Assembly: GCA_001310555.1 (NCBI GenBank)
Contig: BAXO01000116.1
Location: 1 to 15,229, forward strand
Source: Bacillus sp. JCM 19058
Lineage (GTDB): Bacteria; Bacillota; Bacilli; Bacillales_H; Bacillaceae_D
Direction of reading: 5' to 3'
DNA length: 15,229 nt
Shown: positions 8,417-15,229 of the stretch, in pieces
Layout of the letters: each line of letters begins with the position of its first letter
Position numbering within the stretch: position 1 is the stretch's first letter
The notes under the pieces: model-generated
The model's database searches: none
Seen by the model: only the letters and a program-made list of their open reading frames with translations
What the model was told of the DNA's origin: nothing
Program-made: the position numbers and the translations under genes

Positions 8417-8822
8417 ATGAAGAAGCTAACACTTATTAATAAGATTAGAACGAATAATTTTCAAGACGAGCATGTCATTCAAAAGATCACTGATATGTGG
8501 AAAGGCGCATCAGCTGAGTTGTCCAAACACGAAGGCAATACATATGGTGTGTATTACGATTATGAGTCTGATTATAAAGGTGATTATACGTTAGGTGTTG
8601 CTATTGAAGGAGAAAATGATTCTTCGCTCGTTATTCCAAGTGATACAAAATATGAGATATTTGAAGTGGATCCAAATGAAGAGCAAGGCATATTTAATAC
8701 TTGGAAGGATATATGGAAAAAAAGAAGAGGAAGGTCAACTAAAGCGGGCATATTCTCATGACTTTGAAAAATATTATCCAGACGGTAAAATCGATATTTA
8801 TATTGCTGTTAAGGAAAAATAG
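8417..8822 (+). pseudogene. Cass2-like effector-binding domain protein, one +1 frameshift
   Basis: Second stand-alone effector-binding domain, restored to 134 residues. YGVYYDYESDYKGDYTLGVA near residues 43-62, IPSDTKYEIFEV and the C-terminal SHDFEKYYPDGKIDIYIAVK match the integron-associated effector-binding (Cass2-like) branch, known from structures to bind cationic drugs. One surplus A in the A7 run at 8717-8723 breaks it: with six it reads DIWKKEEEGQLKRAYSHDFE. As written the frame ends at 8761 after KAGIFS, losing the last strand of the fold. ATG 8417 follows GAAGGGTGG; the in-frame GTG at 8408 overlaps that site and is less likely. Divergent from the GyrI-like gene, with 229 bases between them; function as a drug binder is inferred. 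Confidence 0.75.
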
Positions 8823-8978
8823 ATTACTTAACTATTGGGCACATCAATTGAAACTTTAATTTGTGTCAATGACTATTCTTTCATCAAATAAAGCGATCGA
8901 GTTAGCTCAATCTTAGTCCAAGGCCAAGAAACCACCACGATCTGCCGGCAACCTCTATCAAAAGACTACTTACTCAAA

Positions 8979-9020
8979 AAGGTCAATGAATACTACAAAC
9001 ATGTAATATTGATTGACCTT
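8979..9020. repeat. Inverted repeat between convergent genes (possible terminator)
   Basis: AAGGTCAAT at 8979-8987 and ATTGACCTT at 9012-9020 are perfect inverted repeats with a 24-base gap; the match extends imperfectly inward (GAATAC against ATATTG). Located between the Cass2-like gene and the convergent MFS gene, where a two-way terminator would be expected, but neither side has a strong T tract. The rest of 8823-9103 holds nothing I recognise. Confidence 0.4.
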
Positions 9021-9103
9021 ATTATACGAAGTAACCACCCTTCTTGCAGTCGAAAATTTTATTAAGACAACGATAGTATGCAAGTTGCAAGCGGCCAATT
9101 GTA

Positions 9104-10251
9104 TTAAGGATTATAACGCAACCGGAACGATGTAATTGCCGCAAGTAAAGCGACTATCACCATTAAACAACCTATCCAGCTCAAATGAATAATGGACGTA
9201 TAGGCAATGACAGTTCCCCCTAATCCCGCGCCAAGAGTCATCCCAATATTCATCAAGGCTGTATGAAAACTTAAAACAATTTCTGATGAATTGGGTTGTA
9301 AAGAAATTAAATAATATTGATTTGCAGGAGTCGTTGTCCAAGTCGCTGCTCCCCATACCATTAGTGTTAACAAAACGCCAATGGTTGAACTAGCTGTAAA
9401 GAACAGTGTAAATAATGCGACCGCATGAATCGCCAAACTGCTAGTAATTGTTTTGAAAGGCCCCCAACGATCGACGGCATAACCTCCAAAGCGCGATCCG
9501 ATAAAAGCAAACACTCCAAGAATGAATAATGCTGTGCTTATTTGCTCAATAGAGAAGTCAGCCCGTTCGCTTAGGAATGGTGCAATATAAGCAAACAGCA
9601 TTGTATATCCTAAAATCCAAAAAATAGTTGTGAAAAGTCCGGCAACTAAACGTTTGTCGCGTAGAATGTACAACTGCTGTTTTAAAGGAAGGCTTGAATT
9701 TCCAGGTTTCTTTGGAACTAAGCGTATGAGCATGATAAGAGTAATCAAAGTAGCGATAGCAAGAATCATGTAGATGTAGCGCCAATCTACATAAGCAGCT
9801 ATAAAGGTTCCGATTGGAACGCCTAGAACTAAAGATACCGTAAAGCCCGTAAGAACAGTTGCCATTGCCGCGCCTCGTTTTCCTGGGGAGCTAGATGTGA
9901 TGCATAGTTTGTTGCGATGACGATGTAGAGTCCCCCACTGATGGCCAAGATAATCCGTGAGACCATGAGGAGCCAATAATCGGTACTGACAAATGCAAGC
10001 AAATTTCCGCCGAGAAAAATAAGCATGGAGACTAAAAGAACGATTTTTCGCTCAAATTTAGCGGTCGCGATTACTAGAACGAGCGATCCAAAAGCATAAG
10101 ATAAAGAATAAAAAGTTAATAATTGTCCAGCAGCGGAAATGGATACATTTAAATCATCGGCGATTAATTCTAAAACCCCGGATACTACAAATTCAGCGGT
10201 TCCTGTGAGAAATGCTCCGAGGGAGAGCAAATAAATGACTAGTCGATTCAT
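9104..10251 (-). pseudogene. MFS transporter (DHA1 drug-efflux type), one -1 frameshift
   Basis: Twelve-helix major facilitator of about 382 residues, in the inner membrane. The N-terminus LSLGAFLTGTAEFVVSGVLE and the loop after helix 2 (ATAKFERKIV) are typical of the DHA1 sugar-efflux/drug-efflux branch. The middle part SPGKRGAAMATVLTGFTVSL is the motif-C-like helix 5 region (GFTVSLVLGVPIG). The halves lie in different frames: one base is missing near 9885-9890, at a run of only four G (CCCC on the coding strand), so HLA is followed by PGKRGAAMA only after adding a base. Unlike most breaks here this is not in a long A/T run. Start ATG 10251 follows AAGGAGA at a good distance. Divergent from a LysR gene with 97 bases between, the usual layout for a regulator and its target exporter. 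Confidence 0.85.
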
Positions 10252-10312
10252 GAAAGTTTCTCCTTGAATGTGTATTTGCTTTTAGTTTAATGGGAGTGGT
10301 AACATAAATAAA

Positions 10313-10327
10313 ATGATTGTTTTTCAT
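10313..10327. promoter_or_regulatory. Candidate LysR box in the MFS-LysR intergenic region
   Basis: ATGA at 10313-10316 and TCAT at 10324-10327 form a short dyad containing a T-N11-A pattern, as LysR regulators bind. It lies between the two divergent genes, where control of both would occur. The half-sites are short, so this is only a candidate. Confidence 0.3.
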
Positions 10328-10348
10328 GTAGGAGATGAGCATTTACTT

Positions 10349-11246
10349 ATGACGATATCTCGCTTTGAGGTTTTCACAACGGTTTTAGAGTTAAGGAGCT
10401 TTACAAAGGCAGCCAATAAGCTGAACATGACTCAGCCGGCTGTAAGCCACGCGATCTCCAGTCTCGAATCGGAATGGGGGACTACTCTATTAATACGGGA
10501 TCGTAAAAAGGGGTTGTTGCTTACAGAAATTGGACAAAAAAACAGCCGTACATATGCGTGAGATCTTGAACCGAATGGAGAAAATCAACCAAGAGTTAGC
10601 GTTCGCTTCTAATTTAGAAGCTGGCACTATTCGGCTTGGAACTTTTTATAGTGCTTCTGCTTGTTTGCTTCCTAAAATTCTCGTTCAATTCCAAAAAAAA
10701 TACCCTAATATTGAATTTGCCTTCTTTGAAGGGACTTATGAAGAAATTACAGATTGGTTGGAAAATGGGATTGTAGATATTGGGTTTATGATTGAAACAG
10801 GCGCCCATATTGCTTTTGAGACATTACCACTCGTGAAGGACGAAATGGTTGTGGCTCTTCCGCTAGAGCATCGTCTTGGTGAGAAAAAGACAATCGATGT
10901 AAAGGATATTTCGGAAGAACATCTTATTATGCCAAAGGGAATGTACGCACCCTATATTTTAGAAATTTTTAAAGAAGCTAAGATCGATCCAATGATAAGC
11001 TTTGAGGTGCAAGATTGCACAACTATTGCTAATTTGGTGAAAGAAGGGCTTGGCATCACGATTGGGCCGAAACTATTTTTAACAACGCAACAGCAACTCC
11101 AATTGGTCCATTTAAATATAGAAAATTTACGACATATATCATTGGCATACACTGACAAACGTTCAGTTTCGCCGGCTGTTCAAGCATTTTTGAAAGAGGC
11201 GGAGCAAGTGTTTAATCTAAAAGGCACATCAGCTAGTTCAGATTGA
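10349..11246 (+). pseudogene. LysR family transcriptional regulator, one +1 frameshift
   Basis: Restored length 298 residues, normal for LysR. The helix-turn-helix reads SFTKAANKLNMTQPAVSHAI (18-37), followed by SSLESEWGTTLLIRDRKKGL. The periplasmic-binding-like effector domain begins at about residue 90 with GTIRLGTFYSASACLLP and includes GIVDIGFMI and VKEGLGITIGP. One surplus A in the A7 run at 10536-10542 breaks the frame within the linker: with six it reads TEIGQKTAVHMREILNRMEK. As written the DNA-binding part ends at 10561. Start ATG 10349 gives the standard MTISRFEVF; AGGAGA lies about 13 bases upstream, and an in-frame ATG at 10313 would overlap the candidate operator. An A8 run at 10693-10700 is in frame, so long runs are not always broken. 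Probable regulator of the divergent MFS exporter. Confidence 0.85.
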
Positions 11247-11579
11247 GAAAATGCCATTGAGAAAACAATGAGGTTTATTTGATAAACAATTTATATAATG
11301 GGACATTTCGGAAGATTTGCCATTAAACACAGCAAGGCCAAAGAAACGAAGAAAGCCGCCTGAAGGTGAGGATTAAGAAATATTCTTATTTGAAGTCACG
11401 TTCCCTCCTAAATGTCATCCAGCTATTTCCTTTGTTTGCTAAGAAAGGTGTTTGCTAGAAACCTCTGATAGTATTTAAAAACTCTCTCCCATTTCCAGGC
11501 TATTTTGCTGAACTACTTAAATTAACTGCGTGTTAAATTATTGTTGCAAACGAAATCTCATTAGAAAGGGTTTAGATAA
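11247..11579. other. Intergenic region before alpha/beta hydrolase
   Basis: No gene recognised. An ATG at 11298 opens 21 codons (MGHFGRFAIKHSKAKETKKA) ending in TGA; it has no ribosome site and I do not call it. Short dyads such as CATTG/CAATG and GTTTA/TAAAC near 11255-11287 could be the end signal of the LysR transcript. A ribosome site GAAAGGG precedes the hydrolase start. Confidence 0.4.
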
Positions 11580-12371
11580 ATGGCCGTCGTCAACCTGAAT
11601 AACACAGCAATACACTATTCTGATACTGGTTCTGGTGATGTGATCGTACTGATTCATGGTCTTAGTGCCAGTTTCAATATGTGGTCCCCGCAAATTAAAG
11701 AATTTTCAAAGCATTACAGAGTGATCGCAATCAACGCAAGAGGTGTTGGCAGTTCTGGTAAATTAACAGGCTGGACGAATATTTTAGAAAGACAAGTCGA
11801 TGATTTACATGCGTTACTTGATTACTTGAATATAGATAAGGCCGTTATTTGTGGCGTAAGCTATGGGGGCGTATTTACCCAAAAGTTTTACCTTACATAT
11901 CCGGAGAAGTGTAAAGCCATTGCAATTATTGATTCTTATTCCACAACAAAAGTTCAAAACTTCAAGGAATTTTTGTGGCTGCTTAATGTTTATTTAGGTG
12001 CACCATCCAACCTTTTACCACGGAGTTGGCTGTCAGCTATTATGAAAAGTCTCTATAAGCGCTGGCCGACCGCCAGCAAAATTATGGGTGACGTCACTAT
12101 GGAATATAGGGGATACGAAGCGATGAAAACGCGTATCGCAATTAATAATATTGATTTTATATCCGAATTAAATCGAGTGAATGTACCAGCATTATGTGCT
12201 GTCGGTACTCAATCATGGTGGCTCAGTATACCATTTATGAAAAAGTGTGCACAAGCCATTCCGACTTGTAGAGAATTAACATTTATCCCTCACGCATATG
12301 ACCCGTCAAATTTATGCCAGGTTGAAAAGTTTAATGAGATATTAGCTAAGTTTTTAGAAGAGGTTTATTAA
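11580..12371 (+). CDS. Alpha/beta hydrolase family protein, altered catalytic positions
   Basis: Intact 263-residue alpha/beta-fold protein. The oxyanion motif LIHGLSA (24-30), the arginine-loop INARGVGSSG (51-60) and the nucleophile elbow GVSYGG with Ser 94 (92-97) are clear. At the usual acid position, where relatives read G-x-x-D, this one reads VGTQSWW (Ser 212), and at the usual catalytic GH position it reads HAYDPSN, with His 238 three residues before Asp 241 instead of a His there. Either the triad is rearranged (His 238 as base) or the enzyme is inactive or specialised. Start ATG 11580 follows GAAAGGG. No A/T run of six or more, and no frame break. It stands alone, between two stretches without genes. 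Substrate unknown; esterase, lactonase or peroxidase-like activities are all possible in this family. Confidence 0.85.
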   Translation: MAVVNLNNTAIHYSDTGSGDVIVLIHGLSASFNMWSPQIKEFSKHYRVIAINARGVGSSGKLTGWTNILERQVDDLHALLDYLNIDKAVICGVSYGGVFTQKFYLTYPEKCKAIAIIDSYSTTKVQNFKEFLWLLNVYLGAPSNLLPRSWLSAIMKSLYKRWPTASKIMGDVTMEYRGYEAMKTRIAINNIDFISELNRVNVPALCAVGTQSWWLSIPFMKKCAQAIPTCRELTFIPHAYDPSNLCQVEKFNEILAKFLEEVY

Positions 12372-12391
12372 AAATTTTTATCATTAGGTGA

Positions 12392-12415
12392 GTCGAGAAT
12401 AAAACTTTATTCGAC
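12392..12415 (+). terminator. Hairpin after the hydrolase gene
   Basis: GTCGAGAATAAA (12392-12403) pairs with TTTATTCGAC (12406-12415) with one bulged base pair step. It lies 20 bases after the hydrolase stop. No T tract follows, so a terminator role is uncertain. Confidence 0.4.
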
Positions 12416-12771
12416 AATTGCGAACTCAATTGATAGAGGGTGCTATAAATGGTGTTGTAAACGGCAGTGACACGGGAGCCAAACATTGAAATTCTGGGGA
12501 TTAAATAATCTGTTGCATCACTTTAGTCAGGCAACGGTCTTAAGAACGATCTCGGTATATTGTCAATGTTCAGCTTTTACTCAAACTATTAAAAAGGGAA
12601 ATAGTTAATTCAAATAGATGTAGACACAACCTCAAAGTGTTCAAGTCCTTCAAATGCAGTATGAAGATAGCATCATAATACGAAGCAGAGGCACGCAGTT
12701 GTCCACTTTTTTGGGGAGTTAATGTTACTATTTTTTTAAGTGATTGACCCCCTTTTATATATTTTTATTAA
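12416..12771. other. Non-coding stretch, nothing recognised
   Basis: Stops are frequent in all frames. Short open pieces such as QATVLRTISVYCQCSAF near 12525-12575 do not resemble a family I know. The strong terminator at 12772-12798 implies that some transcript, perhaps a small RNA or a lost gene, comes through here. Confidence 0.4.
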
Positions 12772-12798
12772 TCCTCTTGCAAAAGAGGACTTTTTTTT
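12772..12798 (+). terminator. Strong Rho-independent terminator
   Basis: TCCTCTT (12772-12778) and AAGAGGA (12783-12789) form a perfect 7-bp stem closed by the stable GCAA tetraloop (12779-12782), then C and eight T (12791-12798). This is a textbook intrinsic terminator. The nearest upstream gene end is about 400 bases away, so what it terminates is unclear. Confidence 0.85.
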
Positions 12799-12806
12799 AG
12801 AATTAG

Positions 12807-12899
12807 AGACCCCTTTATGCTGCTTGTATTGGAGCAGTCGTAGCTGTAGGCGGAATCATATTATGGATTGTTTCAACAATTAGCCAAGGAACTTACTAA
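12807..12899 (+). other. Small hydrophobic peptide remnant
   Basis: The frame ending in TAA at 12897-12899 reads AACIGAVVAVGGIILWIVST and then ISQGTY, a glycine-rich single membrane helix. The stretch has no ATG, GTG or TTG start in frame; an ATG at 12817 lies one base off. It may be the tail of a small membrane or bacteriocin-like peptide that lost its start, or chance. It converges on the 38-residue peptide gene at 12943-13059. Confidence 0.25.
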
Positions 12900-12906
12900 A
12901 TGACTA

Positions 12907-12934
12907 AAGAGGCTGGTTTTTGTCCCTGCCTCTT
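12907..12934. terminator. Hairpin downstream of the small minus-strand peptide gene
   Basis: AAGAGGC (12907-12913) and GCCTCTT (12928-12934) form a perfect 7-bp stem with a 14-base loop. It sits 8 bases after the stop of the minus-strand peptide gene and between it and the convergent peptide remnant, so it may end transcripts from both sides. T tracts are weak. Confidence 0.5.
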
Positions 12935-12942
12935 ATAAATAT

Positions 12943-13059
12943 TTATGGAGCTTTACTTACTAAAAATTCGACAAATGTAGGAACCTGAGAAATAAAAATC
13001 ACTCCCACAACAGTCGTGACTATAATTTTAATTAAATCTTTAATTTCATCTTTCTTCAA
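12943..13059 (-). CDS. Small hydrophobic peptide (38 residues), function unknown
   Basis: TTG 13059 opens a 38-residue frame with a very strong ribosome site, GGAGGGGGAG, ending four bases before the start. The peptide has a charged N-terminus (MKKDEIKDLIK), a single hydrophobic helix (IIVTTVVGVIFISQV, about residues 12-26) and the tail PTFVEFLVSKAP. A TATAAT-like -10 lies upstream on the same strand near 13100-13110, and a hairpin (12907-12934) follows the stop. Small single-helix peptides of this kind can be type I toxins, bacteriocins, holin-like or membrane-regulatory peptides; I do not recognise which. The combination of start site, size and terminator makes it a credible gene although it is too short for usual gene finders. 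No antisense RNA or immunity gene is evident. Confidence 0.5.
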   Translation of the reverse strand: MKKDEIKDLIKIIVTTVVGVIFISQVPTFVEFLVSKAP

Positions 13060-13695
13060 AAGCTCCCCCTCCCTACACATTTATGTTCAGAATAATTAAT
13101 CATTATAATAACACACCAACTCAATAACTAAAAGAAAACAACAGCTTTAATAAAAGCGTATGCGAACCTCCAATAAATATCTATATAATAGCGGTTCTGT
13201 TGACAAAACGACGCTAAGCAAATAGCACACTAATAATAAAAAGTTACCTATTTGCTTACTTAACATTTTAGCATTGTGTTACATTCGTCTCAGGGGAGTT
13301 TTGGTGTGGTACCGAAAGCCGGGGAGAGAAGGAAACCGTTTAGGATTCGCCGTTCAATTAGCCGTTCTTCGGTATCCTGGTTGGCCATACAATCATATCA
13401 ATTAGTGAATTCAATAGAAGTCTCCATTTGCAGTAACCAATATTTTATCTTTTACCGCAAGCTTTTTTCCTTCTTTTTCTATTTTGCTTATAAAGTGATA
13501 TAAATAAGGGAATTTCTCCATATAACGTAAAGCTTGCGGGGATGAGTGGCTCGTTCGCAGCAGCCGAGCATTCTTGAATAGATTTGCTTTACTCTACAAC
13601 TAAAGTAGTACAAAACTTCATACCAATTATGAACAGAATTAATGATCCGTTACTGGTATATTAGTGGCAAGAAAATAAAGGAATGAGGTTGTAAA
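13060..13695. other. Gene-poor stretch with an inverted repeat
   Basis: Holds the upstream region of the small peptide gene, an inverted repeat (13215-13258) and TTGACA at 13200-13205 without a good -10. An open frame at 13276-13503 (75 codons) is rich in Ser and Arg and has no family resemblance or good start. A short GCTCG/CGAGC hairpin lies at 13549-13569. The ribosome site GAGGT near 13685 belongs to the next gene. Otherwise nothing recognised. Confidence 0.4.
13215..13258. repeat. Perfect 11-bp inverted repeat
   Basis: TAAGCAAATAG (13215-13225) and CTATTTGCTTA (13248-13258) are exact inverted repeats separated by 22 bases. No gene ends nearby on either strand, so it is not an obvious terminator; it could be an operator pair or a remnant of a mobile element end. 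Confidence 0.5.
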
Positions 13696-14164
13696 ATGAT
13701 TAAAGGACTATTTGAAGCCCATTTGCCAGTAAGCGATTTAAAACGTTCAATTGAATACTACAAAGGACTTGGCTTAGAATTATCTCATAGTCATGAGGAC
13801 AGGTTGGCATTTTTATGGATTGAAAAAGATAAAAGCTGGTTGGGACTCTGGGAAACAGACGAAGTAGAGCTTGAATATCACCCTTCAATAAGGCACATAG
13901 CTTTTCAAGTTTCTTTAGAAGGGTTAAAAAAATTCAGTTGCTTGGTTAAATGAAAAAGGGTATGAACCTAGAGAAGCATTTGGTTTTGAACCAGTTGAAC
14001 CATTTGTGATGGCACATAATGGCATGGCTCATGCCAAAATCCACTTTAATGATCCTGATGGTAATAGTTTAGAATTTATATGTAAACTAGAAAACCCTAA
14101 AAATATAACGAAACGTATGTATTTAAGCGAATGGAATCAGTTAAATGAAGAAAATGAATACTAG
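13696..14164 (+). pseudogene. VOC/glyoxalase-fold protein, one +1 frameshift
   Basis: Second VOC superfamily protein, 155 residues once restored. Two beta-alpha-beta-beta-beta modules: EAHLPVSDLKRSIEYYKGLG (7-26) and RHIAFQVSLEGLKNSVAWLN (66-85), with FNDPDGNSLEFICKLE at the end of the second. His 9, His 67 and Glu 126 occupy the usual metal-ligand positions, unlike the VOC protein at 2451-2849, so a metal-dependent enzyme or resistance protein of the fosfomycin/glyoxalase type is possible. One surplus A in the A7 run at 13926-13932 breaks the frame; as written the first half ends at 13953. Start ATG 13696 follows GAGGT. The effector-binding gene at 14553 is the next gene on the same strand. 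Confidence 0.8.
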
Positions 14165-14552
14165 CGGATTTTTTAAGGGGATATGCAGATCTCCAGAGTG
14201 ATGCAAATGCAGATATGGTAAGCGCAGCAACGAAATCAACATTACTAGAGTATGTACGATCATTTCATCACTCGTCTTCTTATACAAATGGTATAATAAA
14301 CTAAGCAGAAGAATAATTTTGATTTAGAGGACTTTAGGGGGTGAAAATTAGGGAAAATTGCTGGAATAGTTTGAAAAGTGCTTGAGTGTGGTTCAAAACT
14401 GACTACAACTGCTGCTAGAAGGGCCAGTGGATTTTTAAGGCAGTTGGCTCTGACGAATTCGCCGTATATCTCAAGAAGTACTAGCTTAGACACGATACTT
14501 TGCGTTGTTATTCACCATTTGAAGGGAAGGAAAAATACGCAGAAAGGAAAAG
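14165..14552. other. Intergenic region, possible decayed coding trace
   Basis: A TATAAT is present at 14292-14297 without a clear -35. Frame 14419-14481 (+) reads KGQWIFKAVGSDEFAVYLKK and the same frame resumes after TAG with SPFEGKEKYAERKR, which looks protein-like but is not a family I recognise. It may be a remnant of a gene preceding the effector-binding protein. A G-rich site AGGGGGTG at 14335-14342 could be its old ribosome site. Confidence 0.3.
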
Positions 14553-15049
14553 ATGCACATGCAAACATCGCAGTACAAAATTGTGACAATACCTTCCTAT
14601 CGAGCAGTGGGGTTAAAGTGGGATGGTCCATGGGCAGAAATCAGTGGTCTAAAAGAGGTAATTCATGGTATGAGAGATAGAGTAGGAGAATTAGAGCATG
14701 CTGTCAACCCCAACATTCAGTTAGGTCTGTCCTATCACCAAAGACCTGACGGGTTTATTCATTATTCCGTCTATGAGGTAAGTGAAGCGCAACAAATTCC
14801 TGAAGGAATGATTGAAATCAATGTACCTGAGCTAACGTACTTATTGACCCGTCATCAAAAAGGTAATGATATTGGTCAAACATATGCAAATATCGCTCAA
14901 TGGATGAAAGAAAGTGACTACGAGGTTTTTGTAGAGCCATCTGTAGAGTATTTTGATACATTACCGATCAAGCACGAAAAATACCCAGTTGATCGTGACA
15001 AAATGATCCCCATTTTGACATACTTATACCTATTGTGCAGGTAAATTAA
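14553..15049 (+). CDS. GyrI-like effector-binding protein (YobU-like), C-terminal -1 frameshift
   Basis: Third stand-alone effector-binding domain in the window, 165 residues when restored. YKIVTIPSYRAVGLKWDGPW near the start, GLSYHQRPDGFIHYSVYEVS in the middle and the C-terminal DPHFDILIPIVQ strand match the B. subtilis YobU-like branch of the AraC/GyrI effector-binding superfamily. Its role is probably binding of a small hydrophobic or cationic ligand in the cytosol. As written the frame ends at 15044 with MIPILTYLYLLCR; one base is missing at the A4 run 15000-15003, and adding an A gives DKNDPHFDILIPIVQVN with TAA at 15047-15049. Starts at ATG 14553 or 14559 after AGAAAGGA. The break changes only the last strand. 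It follows the second VOC gene. Confidence 0.8.
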
Positions 15050-15080
15050 CATTACAGGAACAGTAGAGCCGTTGAGTTGA

Positions 15081-15215
15081 ATGCTGTCGGCAATTTTGAC
15101 CAGAATCAAGTGCGACGGTGGGGAGTTTCATCCAGGCTATATTCCATCGTGGGCCGTGAGTGATACGGATGGAATGGACTGTGGATTGTATGATGACCTT
15201 TGTACAATAATATAA
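15081..15215 (+). other. Possible gene remnant, 44 codons
   Basis: ATG 15081 opens 44 codons ending in TAA 15213-15215, reading MLSAILTRIKCDGGEFHPGY and then IPSWAVSDTDGMDCGLYDDL. The composition looks like the C-terminus of a real protein (Asp, Gly and Trp rich), but no ribosome site precedes the ATG and I do not recognise the family. The upstream frame one base over (RNSRAVELNAVGNFDQNQ) may be its continuation after a frame break. The window ends just after a T7 run at 15221-15227. Confidence 0.3.
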
Positions 15216-15229
15216 AATCATTTTTTTGA

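Noticed and set aside
8921..11345. Similar short strings CAAGGCCAAGAAA (about 8921) and CAAGGCCAAAGAAA (about 11333)
   Set aside because: The similarity does not extend beyond about 13 bases, so it is not evidence for a repeated element.
13276..13503. Plus-strand open frame of 75 codons
   Set aside because: No ribosome site, biased Ser/Arg composition and no family resemblance.
14260..14493. Minus-strand open frame of 77 codons
   Set aside because: No start signal and no recognisable motif; probably chance.
14378..14680. Plus-strand open frame of 100 codons
   Set aside because: Its second half overlaps the effector-binding gene in another frame, and the first half resembles nothing known.
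353..15049. Programmed ribosomal or transcriptional slippage as a regulatory system across all genes
   Set aside because: Most broken runs are A7 or T7, usually too short for efficient slippage, and unrelated genes are all affected in the same way. Assembly error or decay is simpler. Kept only as an alternative.
1..15229. CRISPR array, tRNA, rRNA, prophage or insertion sequence
   Set aside because: No regularly spaced repeats, cloverleaf-like sequences, integrase or transposase motifs were seen.

Overview
The window looks like low-GC Firmicutes DNA, most probably a Bacillaceae chromosome. Evidence: AT-rich codon use, GGAGG-type ribosome binding sites, TTGACA/TATAAT-type promoters and Bacillus-type families (TipAS-type MerR, DUF2834, DUF2268, YobU-like effector-binding protein). 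I see no rRNA, tRNA, CRISPR array, prophage or intact insertion sequence.

Layout. (1) 318-2437: a TetR regulator under a promoter that carries a perfect 34-bp palindrome, then a short-chain dehydrogenase and a cupin, read as one operon. (2) 2451-2849 (-): a VOC/glyoxalase-fold protein convergent with the cupin. (3) 3230-5130: diaminopropionate ammonia-lyase followed by a GntR/FCD regulator. (4) 5296-5628: a DUF2834 membrane protein and a terminator. (5) 5907-7670: a MerR-type 19-bp-spacer promoter, a DUF2268 putative zinc protease and a MerR/TipAS regulator overlapping it, then a hairpin terminator. (6) 7737-8822: two divergent stand-alone effector-binding proteins (GyrI-like and Cass2-like). 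(7) 9104-11246: a divergent MFS transporter and LysR regulator. (8) 11580-12371: an alpha/beta hydrolase. (9) 12372-13695: mostly non-coding, with a strong terminator and a 38-residue membrane peptide gene on the minus strand. (10) 13696-15049: a second VOC protein and a third effector-binding protein (YobU-like).

The common theme is small-molecule sensing and handling: five DNA-binding regulators, three stand-alone effector-binding proteins, two VOC proteins, an MFS exporter and several modifying or catabolic enzymes.

The most striking property is that 13 of the 16 recognisable genes longer than 100 codons do not read through. I count 19 frame breaks. Fifteen are exactly one surplus base in an A or T run (coding strand) of 7-8. 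Two more are in A8 runs with a net shift of one missing or two surplus bases, and two are single-base losses at short runs (four bases). Removing or adding that one base restores family-typical proteins each time. Uncorrected homopolymer errors in the assembly are the simplest explanation; real decay or transcriptional slippage cannot be excluded from the sequence alone. Where a gene is broken I give the restored extent and use the type 'pseudogene' only in the sense that the reading frame as written is interrupted. I did not find convincing evidence for an undescribed multi-gene system.
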